Shown here one piece after another: positions 52,684 to 61,069 of a stretch of 64,000 bases of DNA. Under the pieces are notes generated by a model. The model saw nothing but the letters and a program-made list of their open reading frames with translations. It was not told where the DNA came from and made no database searches. This stretch comes from Paenibacillus sonchi (GTDB lineage Bacteria > Bacillota > Bacilli > Paenibacillales > Paenibacillaceae). Positions within the stretch are counted from its first letter, which is position 1. The number at the start of each line of letters is the position of its first letter. The stretch covers positions 1-64,000 of the forward strand of contig NZ_CP068595.1 in assembly GCF_016772475.1 (NCBI RefSeq), read 5' to 3'. A program made the position numbers and the translations under genes.

Positions 52684-54035
52684 TCATTTAAGCTCCAAAT
52701 AAGCTCCCTGTTCTTGAAGTGTCCGTTGCAGCCTTGGAATATCCACTTGCTGCACGGGGATTCTTTGCTTCACAGCTTGAGCTGCTGCTGCTCCACCCGC
52801 CTGTCCGATCGCTCCAACGGTGGGTGTGGTACGCACGGCTGCTTGTGCCTCAAAGGTCGCGGAGAGACATCTTCCGACAACGATCAGATTGTCGATTTCA
52901 TTCGTAATCAGTGAACGGTAAGGAATCCCGTACATACTTCCCCATTCAAGGCTATCTGTTTTGGTGCCTTCACCGTCCGGGCTGTGGATATCTATAGGAT
53001 AGCCCGAGTGGGCGATGACGTCCTCAAAATACTTCATCGTCAAAATATCCTGCGCCGTCAAAGTATAAACCCCCTTAATCTGCCGTGAGCCACGTACTCC
53101 GATGGAGGGTCCCGTGGAAATTACAACAGAATTTTCGAACCCGGGGATATAATTCTTGAGGAACACCTCCAGCTCCCGGCACTGTCTGCGGCCTTCAATC
53201 TCCGCAAGGCTAAGGCTCCATGGATTAGTGCTATCCTTGCCAAGGATACGGGTGGTGTTCATAATTACCTCTCCTGGATTATTGGTCTCGAAAAACAAAA
53301 CATCCTCCCGAGGAATGCTCACCTCACCGCGTTCCTTCGCTTCACGAAACTGCTTGTCGAAGCCTACAACAGACATTCTGGCCGCCGTATTCATCTGGGA
53401 TATGTCAATGTTCATGCGGGGAAATTCCTCACGATGTTCCTTGATATAATCCTTGATTCGGCCGATGTCGACGCCCCGCATCCTCATCTTCAGTGTCATC
53501 GGCTGCGACATTTCATCCGCATCACGCCCTTTACTAAACGGGACTCCAGACCAGGCGGCCAGATCACCATCTCCGGTAGCGTCAATATATACCTCAGCAG
53601 ACATTTGACTCAGACCAGCTTTATTACACAGGGTCAACGATTTAATTCTTCTGTCTGATACCTCGGCTCCGGCCAGCATGGTGTGATACAGCACTTCGCC
53701 ACCGCTCTCCTGCAGCATTAAATCCAGCTCGTATTTCATCGCCTCGGCATCAAACGGCGTGACCGAATATGTATAATTGGTCGCGTCAGCAATGTGCCCG
53801 GGTGATTTACCAATGGAGCGTAATCTTTGGATCAGCTCATCGGTTATTCCTTGAATTGCTTGCTTGCTACCCGCATGAAAGGTCATCATCGGCCCTACAC
53901 CCGCAGCTGTCAGCGTTCCGCCCATGAATCCACCCGATTCCACAATAAGCGTTTTTGCACCCGCCCGTGCCGCCGCAATCGCTGCAATGGAACCTGAAAC
54001 CCCGCCCCCGCAACAATAACCTCGTAGTTTAACAT
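52684..54035 (-). CDS. FAD-dependent oxidoreductase, N-terminus mis-framed
   Basis: A flavoprotein of the FAD-dependent oxidoreductase (PF12831-like) family. The true start is the ATG at 54035 (MLNYEVIVAG). It has AAGGAGA nine bases upstream and would give the dinucleotide motif G-G-G-V-S-G-S if one G were added to the GGGGG run (54005-54009). As written, the frame reads from an upstream ATG and loses that N-terminus. Later FAD motifs are intact: TLIVESGGFMGGTL and VYIDATGDGDLAAWSGVPFS. A strong promoter and a cre-like site lie upstream. It is the first gene of the permease-hydantoinase set. Its substrate is unknown. Confidence 0.82.
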
Positions 54036-54053
54036 GCTTTTTCATCTCCTTAT

Positions 54054-54067
54054 TGTTAGCGATTACA
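54054..54067 (+). promoter_or_regulatory. cre-like site in FAD oxidoreductase leader
   Basis: TGTTAGCGATTACA matches 12 of 14 positions of the CcpA consensus. It lies just downstream of the predicted promoter start point and about 20 bases before the gene start, so CcpA could act as a roadblock. Confidence 0.55.
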
Positions 54068-54079
54068 TTGAACAATTAA

Positions 54080-54108
54080 AGAATAGCACGCCATCCAAAA
54101 ATCATCAA
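54080..54108 (-). promoter_or_regulatory. Sigma-A promoter of the FAD oxidoreductase operon
   Basis: On the minus strand TTGATG (54108-54103) and TATTCT (54085-54080) are separated by exactly 17 bases. The expected start of transcription, near 54073, precedes the cre-like site and the ribosome site AAGGAGA. Confidence 0.65.
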
Positions 54109-54169
54109 CATTTTTGTTTATTTTTTTCATATACATTCTTTTATTTTGGATTTTATTTTCAGAGAAAGC

Positions 54170-55468
54170 TTATTTCATATTTGCATTGACTTCGGTCTCC
54201 ATTTGCTTCAGAACCTTCTCTACTGAGCTGCTCTGTGTATAGATATGGTCTAACAGCGTTTGAATTTTCACATCAATCTCCTGCCAGTTCCTGTGTCCCG
54301 GTGCGATCCTTGCCTCGCTCATCTGATCGAGTACGGCAAGCTGGATACTCTCGGCAGAAGGCTGTGAGGCCGAATTCATAAAAACATCGGAGTCAAGCAC
54401 CGATTTTCTGGATGGAACAAAATATTGTGAGGTCACGCCCATAGAGGTCGGATTTGTAATGTACTTCAGGAATTCCACCGCTTCCAGGGAGTTCTCCGTG
54501 TCAAATACGGAATAACCAGCATAGCCCAAGGAGGTGCCTCTACCCGTTACCCCTTCCGGCATCGGCGCAATATCCCATTCAAATTCCGTAATAGCCCTCG
54601 CCTTTGACATATAGCTGTAGCGGTCGGAATACATACCGATGTTGCCTGACTCGAATCCAATCTCATCCCCCGGCTGCGGATGCACCCCGTCCTTGAACAT
54701 TAGGTCACTATATAATTGGAGCGCTTCCCTTCCTTCCGCAGAGTTCAGCGCAAATGCATTCCCGTCCTTCGTGAAGAGATCTGCGCCATGCGACCAGATT
54801 AGCGGTAGTAACGCATCCGACCAATTATTCCAATCCCGGACAAGCTTGACCCCATACACGCCGCTGTCCGGTTCCGCAATGGCTTTGGCAGCATGGATAA
54901 ACTGCTCGTAAGTCCACTTTCCCTCCTTGTACAGCTCCGTTGGTGTCTTCAATCCTTTATCCCTGAACAGGCTCATGTTGTAATACATCATGACCGGCGG
55001 TGTGGAGAACGGGATACCGTACAATCGATCGTCTCTCCGGAACAAACTAAGCGTGGAGGGATTTATATCGGAAAGGTTATAGTCGTTATCGTTCATCACG
55101 CTGGGCGAAATATCGGCCAGTTGGCCGGATTCGATCAACTGTGGTATCATGCGGTCCGCCAGCCAGCCCACATCAGGTGCTGTTCTGGATGCCAGCATGA
55201 TAGAGAGCTTTTGCTGATAATCGGCGAAAGGAATGACCACTATCTCGATATCAATATTAGAATGTGTCTTTTTAAATTCAGTGATAAGATCCTCATACAT
55301 CATTTTTTGCGCATCATTGCCCCACATGCTGAACTTCAGCTTGACCGGCTCCAACAGCTCCGCCCCGACTGCTTCGCTTGCCGCCGAGCTGCCCGCATAC
55401 CGGGAACAGCCCGGAAGTACGGTAGTCATGATCACAAGAGCCAGCAGTAGAAATTTTAACTTTCGCAA
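54170..55468 (-). CDS. Solute-binding lipoprotein (carbohydrate type)
   Basis: A 432-residue extracellular binding protein. The signal peptide ends in the lipobox V-L-P-G-C near residue 20. Family-1 features such as ELLEPVKLKFSMWGNDAQKM and LASRTAPDVGWLADRMIPQL follow. The TTG at 55468 (MRKLKFLLLALVIM) has AGGAGGAGAGG just upstream; a longer frame from 55528 overlaps the previous gene. No permease gene adjoins it, so it may serve a permease elsewhere. It could also act as the ligand sensor for the two-component pair it follows by 25 bases. Confidence 0.87.
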   Translation of the reverse strand: MRKLKFLLLALVIMTTVLPGCSRYAGSSAASEAVGAELLEPVKLKFSMWGNDAQKMMYEDLITEFKKTHSNIDIEIVVIPFADYQQKLSIMLASRTAPDVGWLADRMIPQLIESGQLADISPSVMNDNDYNLSDINPSTLSLFRRDDRLYGIPFSTPPVMMYYNMSLFRDKGLKTPTELYKEGKWTYEQFIHAAKAIAEPDSGVYGVKLVRDWNNWSDALLPLIWSHGADLFTKDGNAFALNSAEGREALQLYSDLMFKDGVHPQPGDEIGFESGNIGMYSDRYSYMSKARAITEFEWDIAPMPEGVTGRGTSLGYAGYSVFDTENSLEAVEFLKYITNPTSMGVTSQYFVPSRKSVLDSDVFMNSASQPSAESIQLAVLDQMSEARIAPGHRNWQEIDVKIQTLLDHIYTQSSSVEKVLKQMETEVNANMK

Positions 55469-55493
55469 TAGACCTCTCCTCCTTAGAACACGG

Positions 55494-56267
55494 TTAATAA
55501 GAATCGCTGTTACTCCACCTGTCTTCATCCGGCTGCTCCCTGAACTGCGACGGAGTTTTGCCGGAATACCCCTTAAATACGGCCATGAAATGTTTGGAAC
55601 TTAAATAGCCGGACAGTTTGCCCACCTCATAAATTTTTAGATTCGTCTCCTTCAGCAGCTGCTTAGCTCTGTTCATCCTGCTATGGGTAACATAGTCCGT
55701 AAAGGTATGTCCTGTCTCCGACTTGAAAAGAACGGACAAGTATTGATGATTGAGATGTACCTGTTCAGCCATATATTGCAGCGATATTTCCTGATCCAGC
55801 CGTTCAGCGACCAGCTCCTTCACCTTGCGAATCAACTGTCTGCCTTGGCTCTCGGCTTCACCTTCGTCCGAATCGCCTGAGGGTGCATCGCGCAATGTGC
55901 GCTTGCGCTTAAAATCCTCCAGTGCCTGGGCCAGCTCTGTGCGGTCAACAGGCTTCAGCAGATAATCGCTTATTCCGTACTTAATCGCCTGCTTCGCATA
56001 TTCAAATTCGGCAAAACCGCTTAATATTACAATATACAAGTCGGGATAGCGATCCCGAATCCGCTTAATCATTTCAATTCCATTCATCTCATTCATGCGT
56101 ATATCCGTAATCAGCATATCCGGCATGACGCTTTTAAGCGCTTCCAGGGCAAGTCTTCCGTTTTCAGCTTCGCCAACAACCCGATATCCACCAATTACCT
56201 CCTCAACCAAATGCCTTAAGCCTGTACGAATAAGTGCTTCATCCTCAACCAGAAACAGCTTGTACAT
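55494..56267 (-). CDS. YesN-type AraC response regulator
   Basis: A 257-residue regulator with an N-terminal receiver. E-D-E lies at 8-10, the Asp is in L-I-T-D-I-R-M near 55 and Lys-Pro is near 105. One C-terminal AraC DNA-binding region follows (ISLQYMAEQVHLNHQYLSVLF and GYLSSKHFMAVFKGYSGKTP). It overlaps no gene but starts one base before the sensor kinase stop. It likely controls the PL8 lyase and alpha-mannosidase operon above it. It is shorter than the other YesN-type protein in the window. Confidence 0.9.
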   Translation of the reverse strand: MYKLFLVEDEALIRTGLRHLVEEVIGGYRVVGEAENGRLALEALKSVMPDMLITDIRMNEMNGIEMIKRIRDRYPDLYIVILSGFAEFEYAKQAIKYGISDYLLKPVDRTELAQALEDFKRKRTLRDAPSGDSDEGEAESQGRQLIRKVKELVAERLDQEISLQYMAEQVHLNHQYLSVLFKSETGHTFTDYVTHSRMNRAKQLLKETNLKIYEVGKLSGYLSSKHFMAVFKGYSGKTPSQFREQPDEDRWSNSDSY

Positions 56268-56268
56268 C

Positions 56269-58044
56269 CTAGTCCCTCCAGTGTATGGGAAGTCGAAGAT
56301 ACACCGTTACGCCGCGCTCTGCCGTATCGTCTATATATAGTCCATAGGGCGCGTTATAGTGCAGTTGGATACGCTGGTGCACATTACGCAGGGCCAAACC
56401 CTTCTTAATCCTGCCAAAGCCGCCGGGCTCTTCTTCATTCAGCGCCAAACTGTGATCACGCGCATACAGCCACTCTTCGAGCCAGCTCTTCCGCTCACCG
56501 GTCATTCCGATTCCGTCATCTTTAACGGATAATATCAGATCATCCCCATCGACATGGGCTGACAGCGTCAGCCGTACCGTTCCCGTTCCCGTTCCCGTTC
56601 CCGTTCCCGTTCCCGTTCCCGTTCCCAGAGCATGCTCGATGACATTCTCAATAAGCGGCTGCAAAATCAGCTTTGGCACAAGACAATAGTCATAGGAGGC
56701 ATCAATATGAATGGCCGATTGCAGCCTGTCACCCAGCCGCAGCTCCTGAATCTCCAAATACGCTTCGACGAATCTCACCTCATCCTGGATATATACCAAA
56801 CGTTCCTGCCTCTCGGCCGTATACCGCAGCAGCTTCGCAAGACTGCTTACAATGCGTGACATCTTCAGGCTATTGCCCTGAAGTGCCAGCATGTTCACCA
56901 TCTCCAGCGTATTGTAGAGGAAATGGGGCTGAATTTGGTTCTGCAGCGCCGAGAGCTCCGCTTCCTTCTCTTTTAACCTGGTCTCATAGACTTCTTTGAC
57001 CAAACGGTCGATTTCGCCAACCATCATGTTGAAGCCCTCCGTCAGTTGTCCAATCTCATCATGGGATGCAACAATGGCTCTTTCCTGCAGCTGGCCCTGT
57101 TGAACCTGCCTCATCTTGGACTGCAAATGGGCAATCGGTCTTGTCAGGCGATTTGACAGCACCAAGGCGGCTGCATAGGCGGTCATTAGGGCAATTAAAG
57201 AAACCATAAGTGTGTAGCTGGTTAATTCATGGGCTTCCTCACGAAGTTCTCCGCGCGAAATGAGCGCAGTTACCTTCAGTCCCGTGTACTTGGAGTGTGC
57301 GGAAGCGCGTATGAAGGAACCCTGCGCACGGGAAGTGCCACCAGAAGCAACGTATAGTACTTCATCCTTGGAATCGGTAATGCGCAGCTCGCTGCTGCTG
57401 CCCATATGGACCGAAGAGAGCATCGCTCCAAATCCCTCCGGAGTAAGGTCGAGCTTGACAAGTCCCAGCATTTTATTCGTATAAGGCTCTCGAATCACCC
57501 TGGAAAGCGAGACGATTTGCGGTTTGGTCTGGGCGTAATAGCTTGCATCATGCGGAGGAAGAATCGTTAATCCCCCATCCTTCTCCTTCACCGCCTTCAT
57601 CCATTGCGCCATGCTCCAATCCCACTTTTTCCTTACGCTTTGGTCCAGATTGCTGAAAATGCCGCCGTCATTTGTAAAGATCAGAATGCTCTCGATTTCG
57701 GCTTTGTCGAACGCCAAAGAGGAAATGAACAGATTCATCTTGTTCGTCTCGTCCGTTGTGACATAAGCAGCCCGTTGATCTGCATGGCTGTGACTCTTCA
57801 GAATACTCATAACTTCTTCATCGTACAGGGGCATGAGCGTAAGCCGGTCCAGCTCCTTTACATAACGTTCAAGGTTTATATTGATCTGGTTCACAATCTG
57901 ATAAGACAGCTCTGCGGTGTTCCGCTCCACGCCCGCCGTATATTTAATATAAGTAATCGTACCGATGACAAGAAACGGAATGGTAATAAGCAGGCAGAAT
58001 ATGATGATTAACTTCCTGCGGAGCGGTATATACATTGATCCCAT
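56269..58044 (-). CDS. YesM-type sensor histidine kinase with Gly-Thr repeat
   Basis: A membrane sensor with an N-terminal helix (about 13-32), a large extracellular sensor, a second helix (near 285-307), HAMP-like linker and His box (LQNQIQPHFLYNTLEM). The ATPase domain has LIENVIEHAL and DDGIGM. Between these two motifs lies an in-frame Gly-Thr repeat encoded by eight GGAACG units (56579-56626). The start at 58044 (MGSMYIPLRRKL) is preferred; the ribosome site is weak. The kinase and its regulator probably respond to oligosaccharides released by the PL8 lyase. Confidence 0.88.
   Translation of the reverse strand: MGSMYIPLRRKLIIIFCLLITIPFLVIGTITYIKYTAGVERNTAELSYQIVNQININLERYVKELDRLTLMPLYDEEVMSILKSHSHADQRAAYVTTDETNKMNLFISSLAFDKAEIESILIFTNDGGIFSNLDQSVRKKWDWSMAQWMKAVKEKDGGLTILPPHDASYYAQTKPQIVSLSRVIREPYTNKMLGLVKLDLTPEGFGAMLSSVHMGSSSELRITDSKDEVLYVASGGTSRAQGSFIRASAHSKYTGLKVTALISRGELREEAHELTSYTLMVSLIALMTAYAAALVLSNRLTRPIAHLQSKMRQVQQGQLQERAIVASHDEIGQLTEGFNMMVGEIDRLVKEVYETRLKEKEAELSALQNQIQPHFLYNTLEMVNMLALQGNSLKMSRIVSSLAKLLRYTAERQERLVYIQDEVRFVEAYLEIQELRLGDRLQSAIHIDASYDYCLVPKLILQPLIENVIEHALGTGTGTGTGTGTGTGTVRLTLSAHVDGDDLILSVKDDGIGMTGERKSWLEEWLYARDHSLALNEEEPGGFGRIKKGLALRNVHQRIQLHYNAPYGLYIDDTAERGVTVYLRLPIHWRD
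56579..56626. repeat. Hexanucleotide tandem repeat (GTTCCC x8)
   Basis: Eight perfect GTTCCC units (48 bases, plus strand) lie inside the sensor kinase gene and encode eight Gly-Thr pairs on the minus strand. The six-base unit keeps reading frame, so unit number can vary without stopping the protein. It falls in a loop between the N-box and the next strand of the ATPase domain. Confidence 0.95.
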
Positions 58045-58093
58045 ATTCCCTTTCTGACCCGTATCCGGAGCCGGAGCACGGAAGTGCCGCCCA

Positions 58094-60886
58094 TTACGGG
58101 ATACGCACAAATTTGACCGCATCGGCGGCAACATATCCGCTTGTGCCACTATTGCGAATCGTCACACTGCCGGAAGTGCCGGCGGTGAAAGTGTAAGTTC
58201 CGATTAAATTCCATACCCCACCGTTTGAGGTCTGGTCGATGCTGAGCGTTGCCGTCCCGCCGGCATGAACGACTTCAAGGGGAATCGCAGTGGCCCGGTT
58301 AAAATGTTCCGGCCACATCATATATACACTATATGTGGCGGTGACGGGCAAGACGGGTGTAAAAGCAATACTTTTGCTGCCTTTGCCGCTGTTGTCATCA
58401 TGCAAATAGTTGATACCGTACCGGTCCGTCTGTACCGCAGAGGTCTTCCAGCTTCCCGTCTTTAACACTCCTGTGGTGTCGTTATTGTCCACAATAACTT
58501 CTTCCCCAGGGACGGTTGGGGGCGTGCCGCTGCCCAGTTCAAAGGAGGCCTTGAATGTCTTGCCTTTGGCTGCGCTGACATTCACCATTAATTTGATTGT
58601 CGGGCTGAGCTGTGTCACAGTAATTCCGGAATCAGCGGTATATCCGCTTGCCGAACGGTCAAGTTCAACCTCAATAACACCGGTGTTGGCCTGTGTCGGA
58701 TCGCTGATTGATAGTTCCAAAGTTCTCTCATCAGCTTCTCTGGTCATAACCGACGCTTTCTTGCTGACTGTTATCAGATCGACGGAGCTTGCTCCATCTT
58801 CCCAGAAATTTGCCCCAATGATGCCCAGTTCCGTTTCTTTTACCGCTTGAACACTGGATGAGTTCGCAAGCACTTCAATGTCAGGAGCAGCGGCATAAGC
58901 GGCCACTTGAGCAGCTGTCTTGCCCGGCAGCAGGACATATTGATATTCCCCGCTACTCGGATTCATACCATGATTCAGCCATAAGGTCATATAATTGCGG
59001 GTTATAGGCGTGGAGGGTGTCACCGGGCGGGGGTTGATTTGCTTCCAGTTGCCCGTTCTGGCCTCTCTCATTGCTGCAAGCGATACATTCTGCGGAAAAT
59101 AATATCCGGTATCTGCACCGGCAGTGCTGCCGGACAGGTGAGCCCAGTCTACCAGGTCTATAGTGTCTGACCATCCCAAAGAGGAAGGCTGCACTTCACC
59201 ATTTACAGTGAGCGTATTGCTGCCCGCCGTGTTCAGCTTCCGGTTCTCCATGATGGTTTCAACTGCAATATTGTCCGTGCTGGTGATGCCTGCACCCAGG
59301 GAAACCATTTCATCATCAAACATGAACCATGATTTTTTTGCTCCGAGCGTATGATCCGCATATTGCAAATCCATACCTGAGATTCCGTATAAATTATGGA
59401 TGTCGGTGCCGCCTGTCCACGTATTTGCACTGGTTTGGCTGCTTGAGGAGGTCTGGGACAGCACGGTTGTTCCCGGCAGGCGGTAATTATCGACGGTTGG
59501 CCAGAAATCATTGCTGTATTGTCCAAGGTCACTGTTATACAAGCTGGTCATACCGGCCGAGGTATACCAGGCTTTGGCGTTCTCGCTGTTGATCGCTTCA
59601 AAACTGCTGATACGGTTGGAATACATAGCAAGTCCGAAACTGTAGCCCGGCCGGTGCTGGACCGCCCGATCCATCGCCGAGAATTGTTTATAGACCATAA
59701 GCTCTTCCGCCGGCTCAATCAACGGGTCCCCGCTTATGGTCTTGGCCAGAACGATAGATGGAACGGGTGCACTGGCATAGAAGGACTTAAAGGTATCTGA
59801 CAACATCCAGCCCTTAAGCATCCGCTTAAAGTCGGCCGCTTGCGTGGGCGGCGCGATCTCGGACAACAGAAGGATGCCCTGCATCGCTCTATGTCCCGCG
59901 TCATGATCCTGATTATAATTTCTGGAGATTTCTCTGCCGCGCACCATATCCATCATCGCACCTTTATACATAAGCGGCTGATAGGTGTTGTACACCCATT
60001 CCCAGACATTGGACTTGTTCGGATCGGTGATCTGCCATGAAGAGCCGTGAAGCATTACCATCAAATCACTTACAGCAAGCAGCAGGTCGAGTCCATAACC
60101 TCCGGTATAGGGGATATTGCCATGCTGAATAAATGAACCATCACGATAGAAGCCGTCTCCGCTGAGCGTGTAATTAAAGATGGAGGAAAGTCCATTGCAG
60201 GCAGCGGCAATCTTGGCACCGTCTTTGACGAGGATGCCCCGAACTCCGACAACCATCGCTTTCCAGGAGCGGTTGGCTCCTGTTAAGGTGACTGTTGGCG
60301 AGAAGCGTTCAACGGCTTTCATATAATTCGTAAGTTGAGCCGGGCTTAAGGAGTCATACACCAACACTGCCGTATCGTTCAGCTGCATCGGAATGCCGAT
60401 TTGCCAATCCCACCAATTGCTGGTTCCGCTGGCGGTCGTCGTTACCGTCTCATGGTATCTGGTTGTGTACATATAATCGAGTGCAGCAACGATATCGCTC
60501 CCAAGCAGACTATCTTCGTACAACATCGAACCGGCGGTTGCATAAGCAAGCGCCATGGTCTTCAACCTTTCATAGGTCACCCGGATGTGAATCGAATTCC
60601 CGATACCAGGGTTATCGCTCCAAAGATAGGTACGGTTGGGCGAGGTGTTCATCGTCTGCCAATAGCCGTTCGCTTCGTTCGTCAGCTTGGTGATTGCTGC
60701 GGCAATATCTACATCCGCAGTATTCAGGGAGGCTCCTCCTGTCAGCATAATCTTTCGATTCTCCCTCATCCCATCGTATTCATCCGCAGCGCGGGCACGC
60801 TCCGTTATTCCTCCCATTTCCAAGCCACTGAAGCACAGCAGCAGAGTTAACCCTATCATGCAGCATTTCATCATCATTCTTCTCAT
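58094..60886 (-). CDS. PL8-family polysaccharide lyase with golvesin-type CBM
   Basis: A 930-residue secreted lyase of the hyaluronate/chondroitin/xanthan type. A signal peptide (about 1-33) is followed by a helical catalytic domain with NWWDWQIGIPMQLNDTAVLV near 160 (active Asn) and DGSFIQHGNIPYTGGYG near 250 (His and Tyr). A beta-sandwich follows. The last 130 residues (from VIVDNNDTTG) resemble the golvesin/xanthan-lyase carbohydrate-binding module. AGGAGGAG precedes the ATG. A cre-like site lies about 30 bases upstream. With the GH38 alpha-mannosidase next door, xanthan-type side chains are a plausible substrate, but hyaluronan or chondroitin is not excluded. Confidence 0.9.
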   Translation of the reverse strand: MRRMMMKCCMIGLTLLLCFSGLEMGGITERARAADEYDGMRENRKIMLTGGASLNTADVDIAAAITKLTNEANGYWQTMNTSPNRTYLWSDNPGIGNSIHIRVTYERLKTMALAYATAGSMLYEDSLLGSDIVAALDYMYTTRYHETVTTTASGTSNWWDWQIGIPMQLNDTAVLVYDSLSPAQLTNYMKAVERFSPTVTLTGANRSWKAMVVGVRGILVKDGAKIAAACNGLSSIFNYTLSGDGFYRDGSFIQHGNIPYTGGYGLDLLLAVSDLMVMLHGSSWQITDPNKSNVWEWVYNTYQPLMYKGAMMDMVRGREISRNYNQDHDAGHRAMQGILLLSEIAPPTQAADFKRMLKGWMLSDTFKSFYASAPVPSIVLAKTISGDPLIEPAEELMVYKQFSAMDRAVQHRPGYSFGLAMYSNRISSFEAINSENAKAWYTSAGMTSLYNSDLGQYSNDFWPTVDNYRLPGTTVLSQTSSSSQTSANTWTGGTDIHNLYGISGMDLQYADHTLGAKKSWFMFDDEMVSLGAGITSTDNIAVETIMENRKLNTAGSNTLTVNGEVQPSSLGWSDTIDLVDWAHLSGSTAGADTGYYFPQNVSLAAMREARTGNWKQINPRPVTPSTPITRNYMTLWLNHGMNPSSGEYQYVLLPGKTAAQVAAYAAAPDIEVLANSSSVQAVKETELGIIGANFWEDGASSVDLITVSKKASVMTREADERTLELSISDPTQANTGVIEVELDRSASGYTADSGITVTQLSPTIKLMVNVSAAKGKTFKASFELGSGTPPTVPGEEVIVDNNDTTGVLKTGSWKTSAVQTDRYGINYLHDDNSGKGSKSIAFTPVLPVTATYSVYMMWPEHFNRATAIPLEVVHAGGTATLSIDQTSNGGVWNLIGTYTFTAGTSGSVTIRNSGTSGYVAADAVKFVRIP

Positions 60887-60906
60887 AAATTACTCCTCCT
60901 TTTTTG

Positions 60907-60920
60907 GTGAAGCGCTTTCA
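60907..60920 (-). promoter_or_regulatory. cre-like site upstream of the PL8 lyase
   Basis: The minus strand reads TGAAAGCGCTTCAC, matching 12 of 14 CcpA consensus positions. It lies 20-35 bases before the lyase start, next to TATACT, which may be a minus-10 element. Confidence 0.5.
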
Positions 60921-61007
60921 TCATTAAGTATAGATATAGGAGGGTAGCAAAAGAAACTCCGGGCATTCGAGAAAAGGTATGATATTTTGAGCTTTTCTGA
61001 AGACATT

Positions 61008-61038
61008 CGTTTCCGGAGAACGTCACTCTCCGGAAACG
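61008..61038. other. Perfect 12-bp hairpin between GH38 and PL8 genes
   Basis: CGTTTCCGGAGA (61008-61019) and TCTCCGGAAACG (61027-61038) pair fully around a seven-base loop, 32 bases after the GH38 stop. No T run follows on either strand. It may stabilise mRNA or serve as an operator. Confidence 0.6.
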
Positions 61039-61069
61039 GATATATGAGAAGTGTAAACCCTAATTTCGC

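Noticed and set aside
56579..56626. CRISPR-like or minisatellite array
   Set aside because: Units are six bases with no spacers and keep the reading frame of a kinase gene; it is a coding microsatellite.
58953..59532. Minus-strand frames overlapping the PL8 lyase in another frame
   Set aside because: They are out-of-frame shadows of a continuous 930-residue enzyme.
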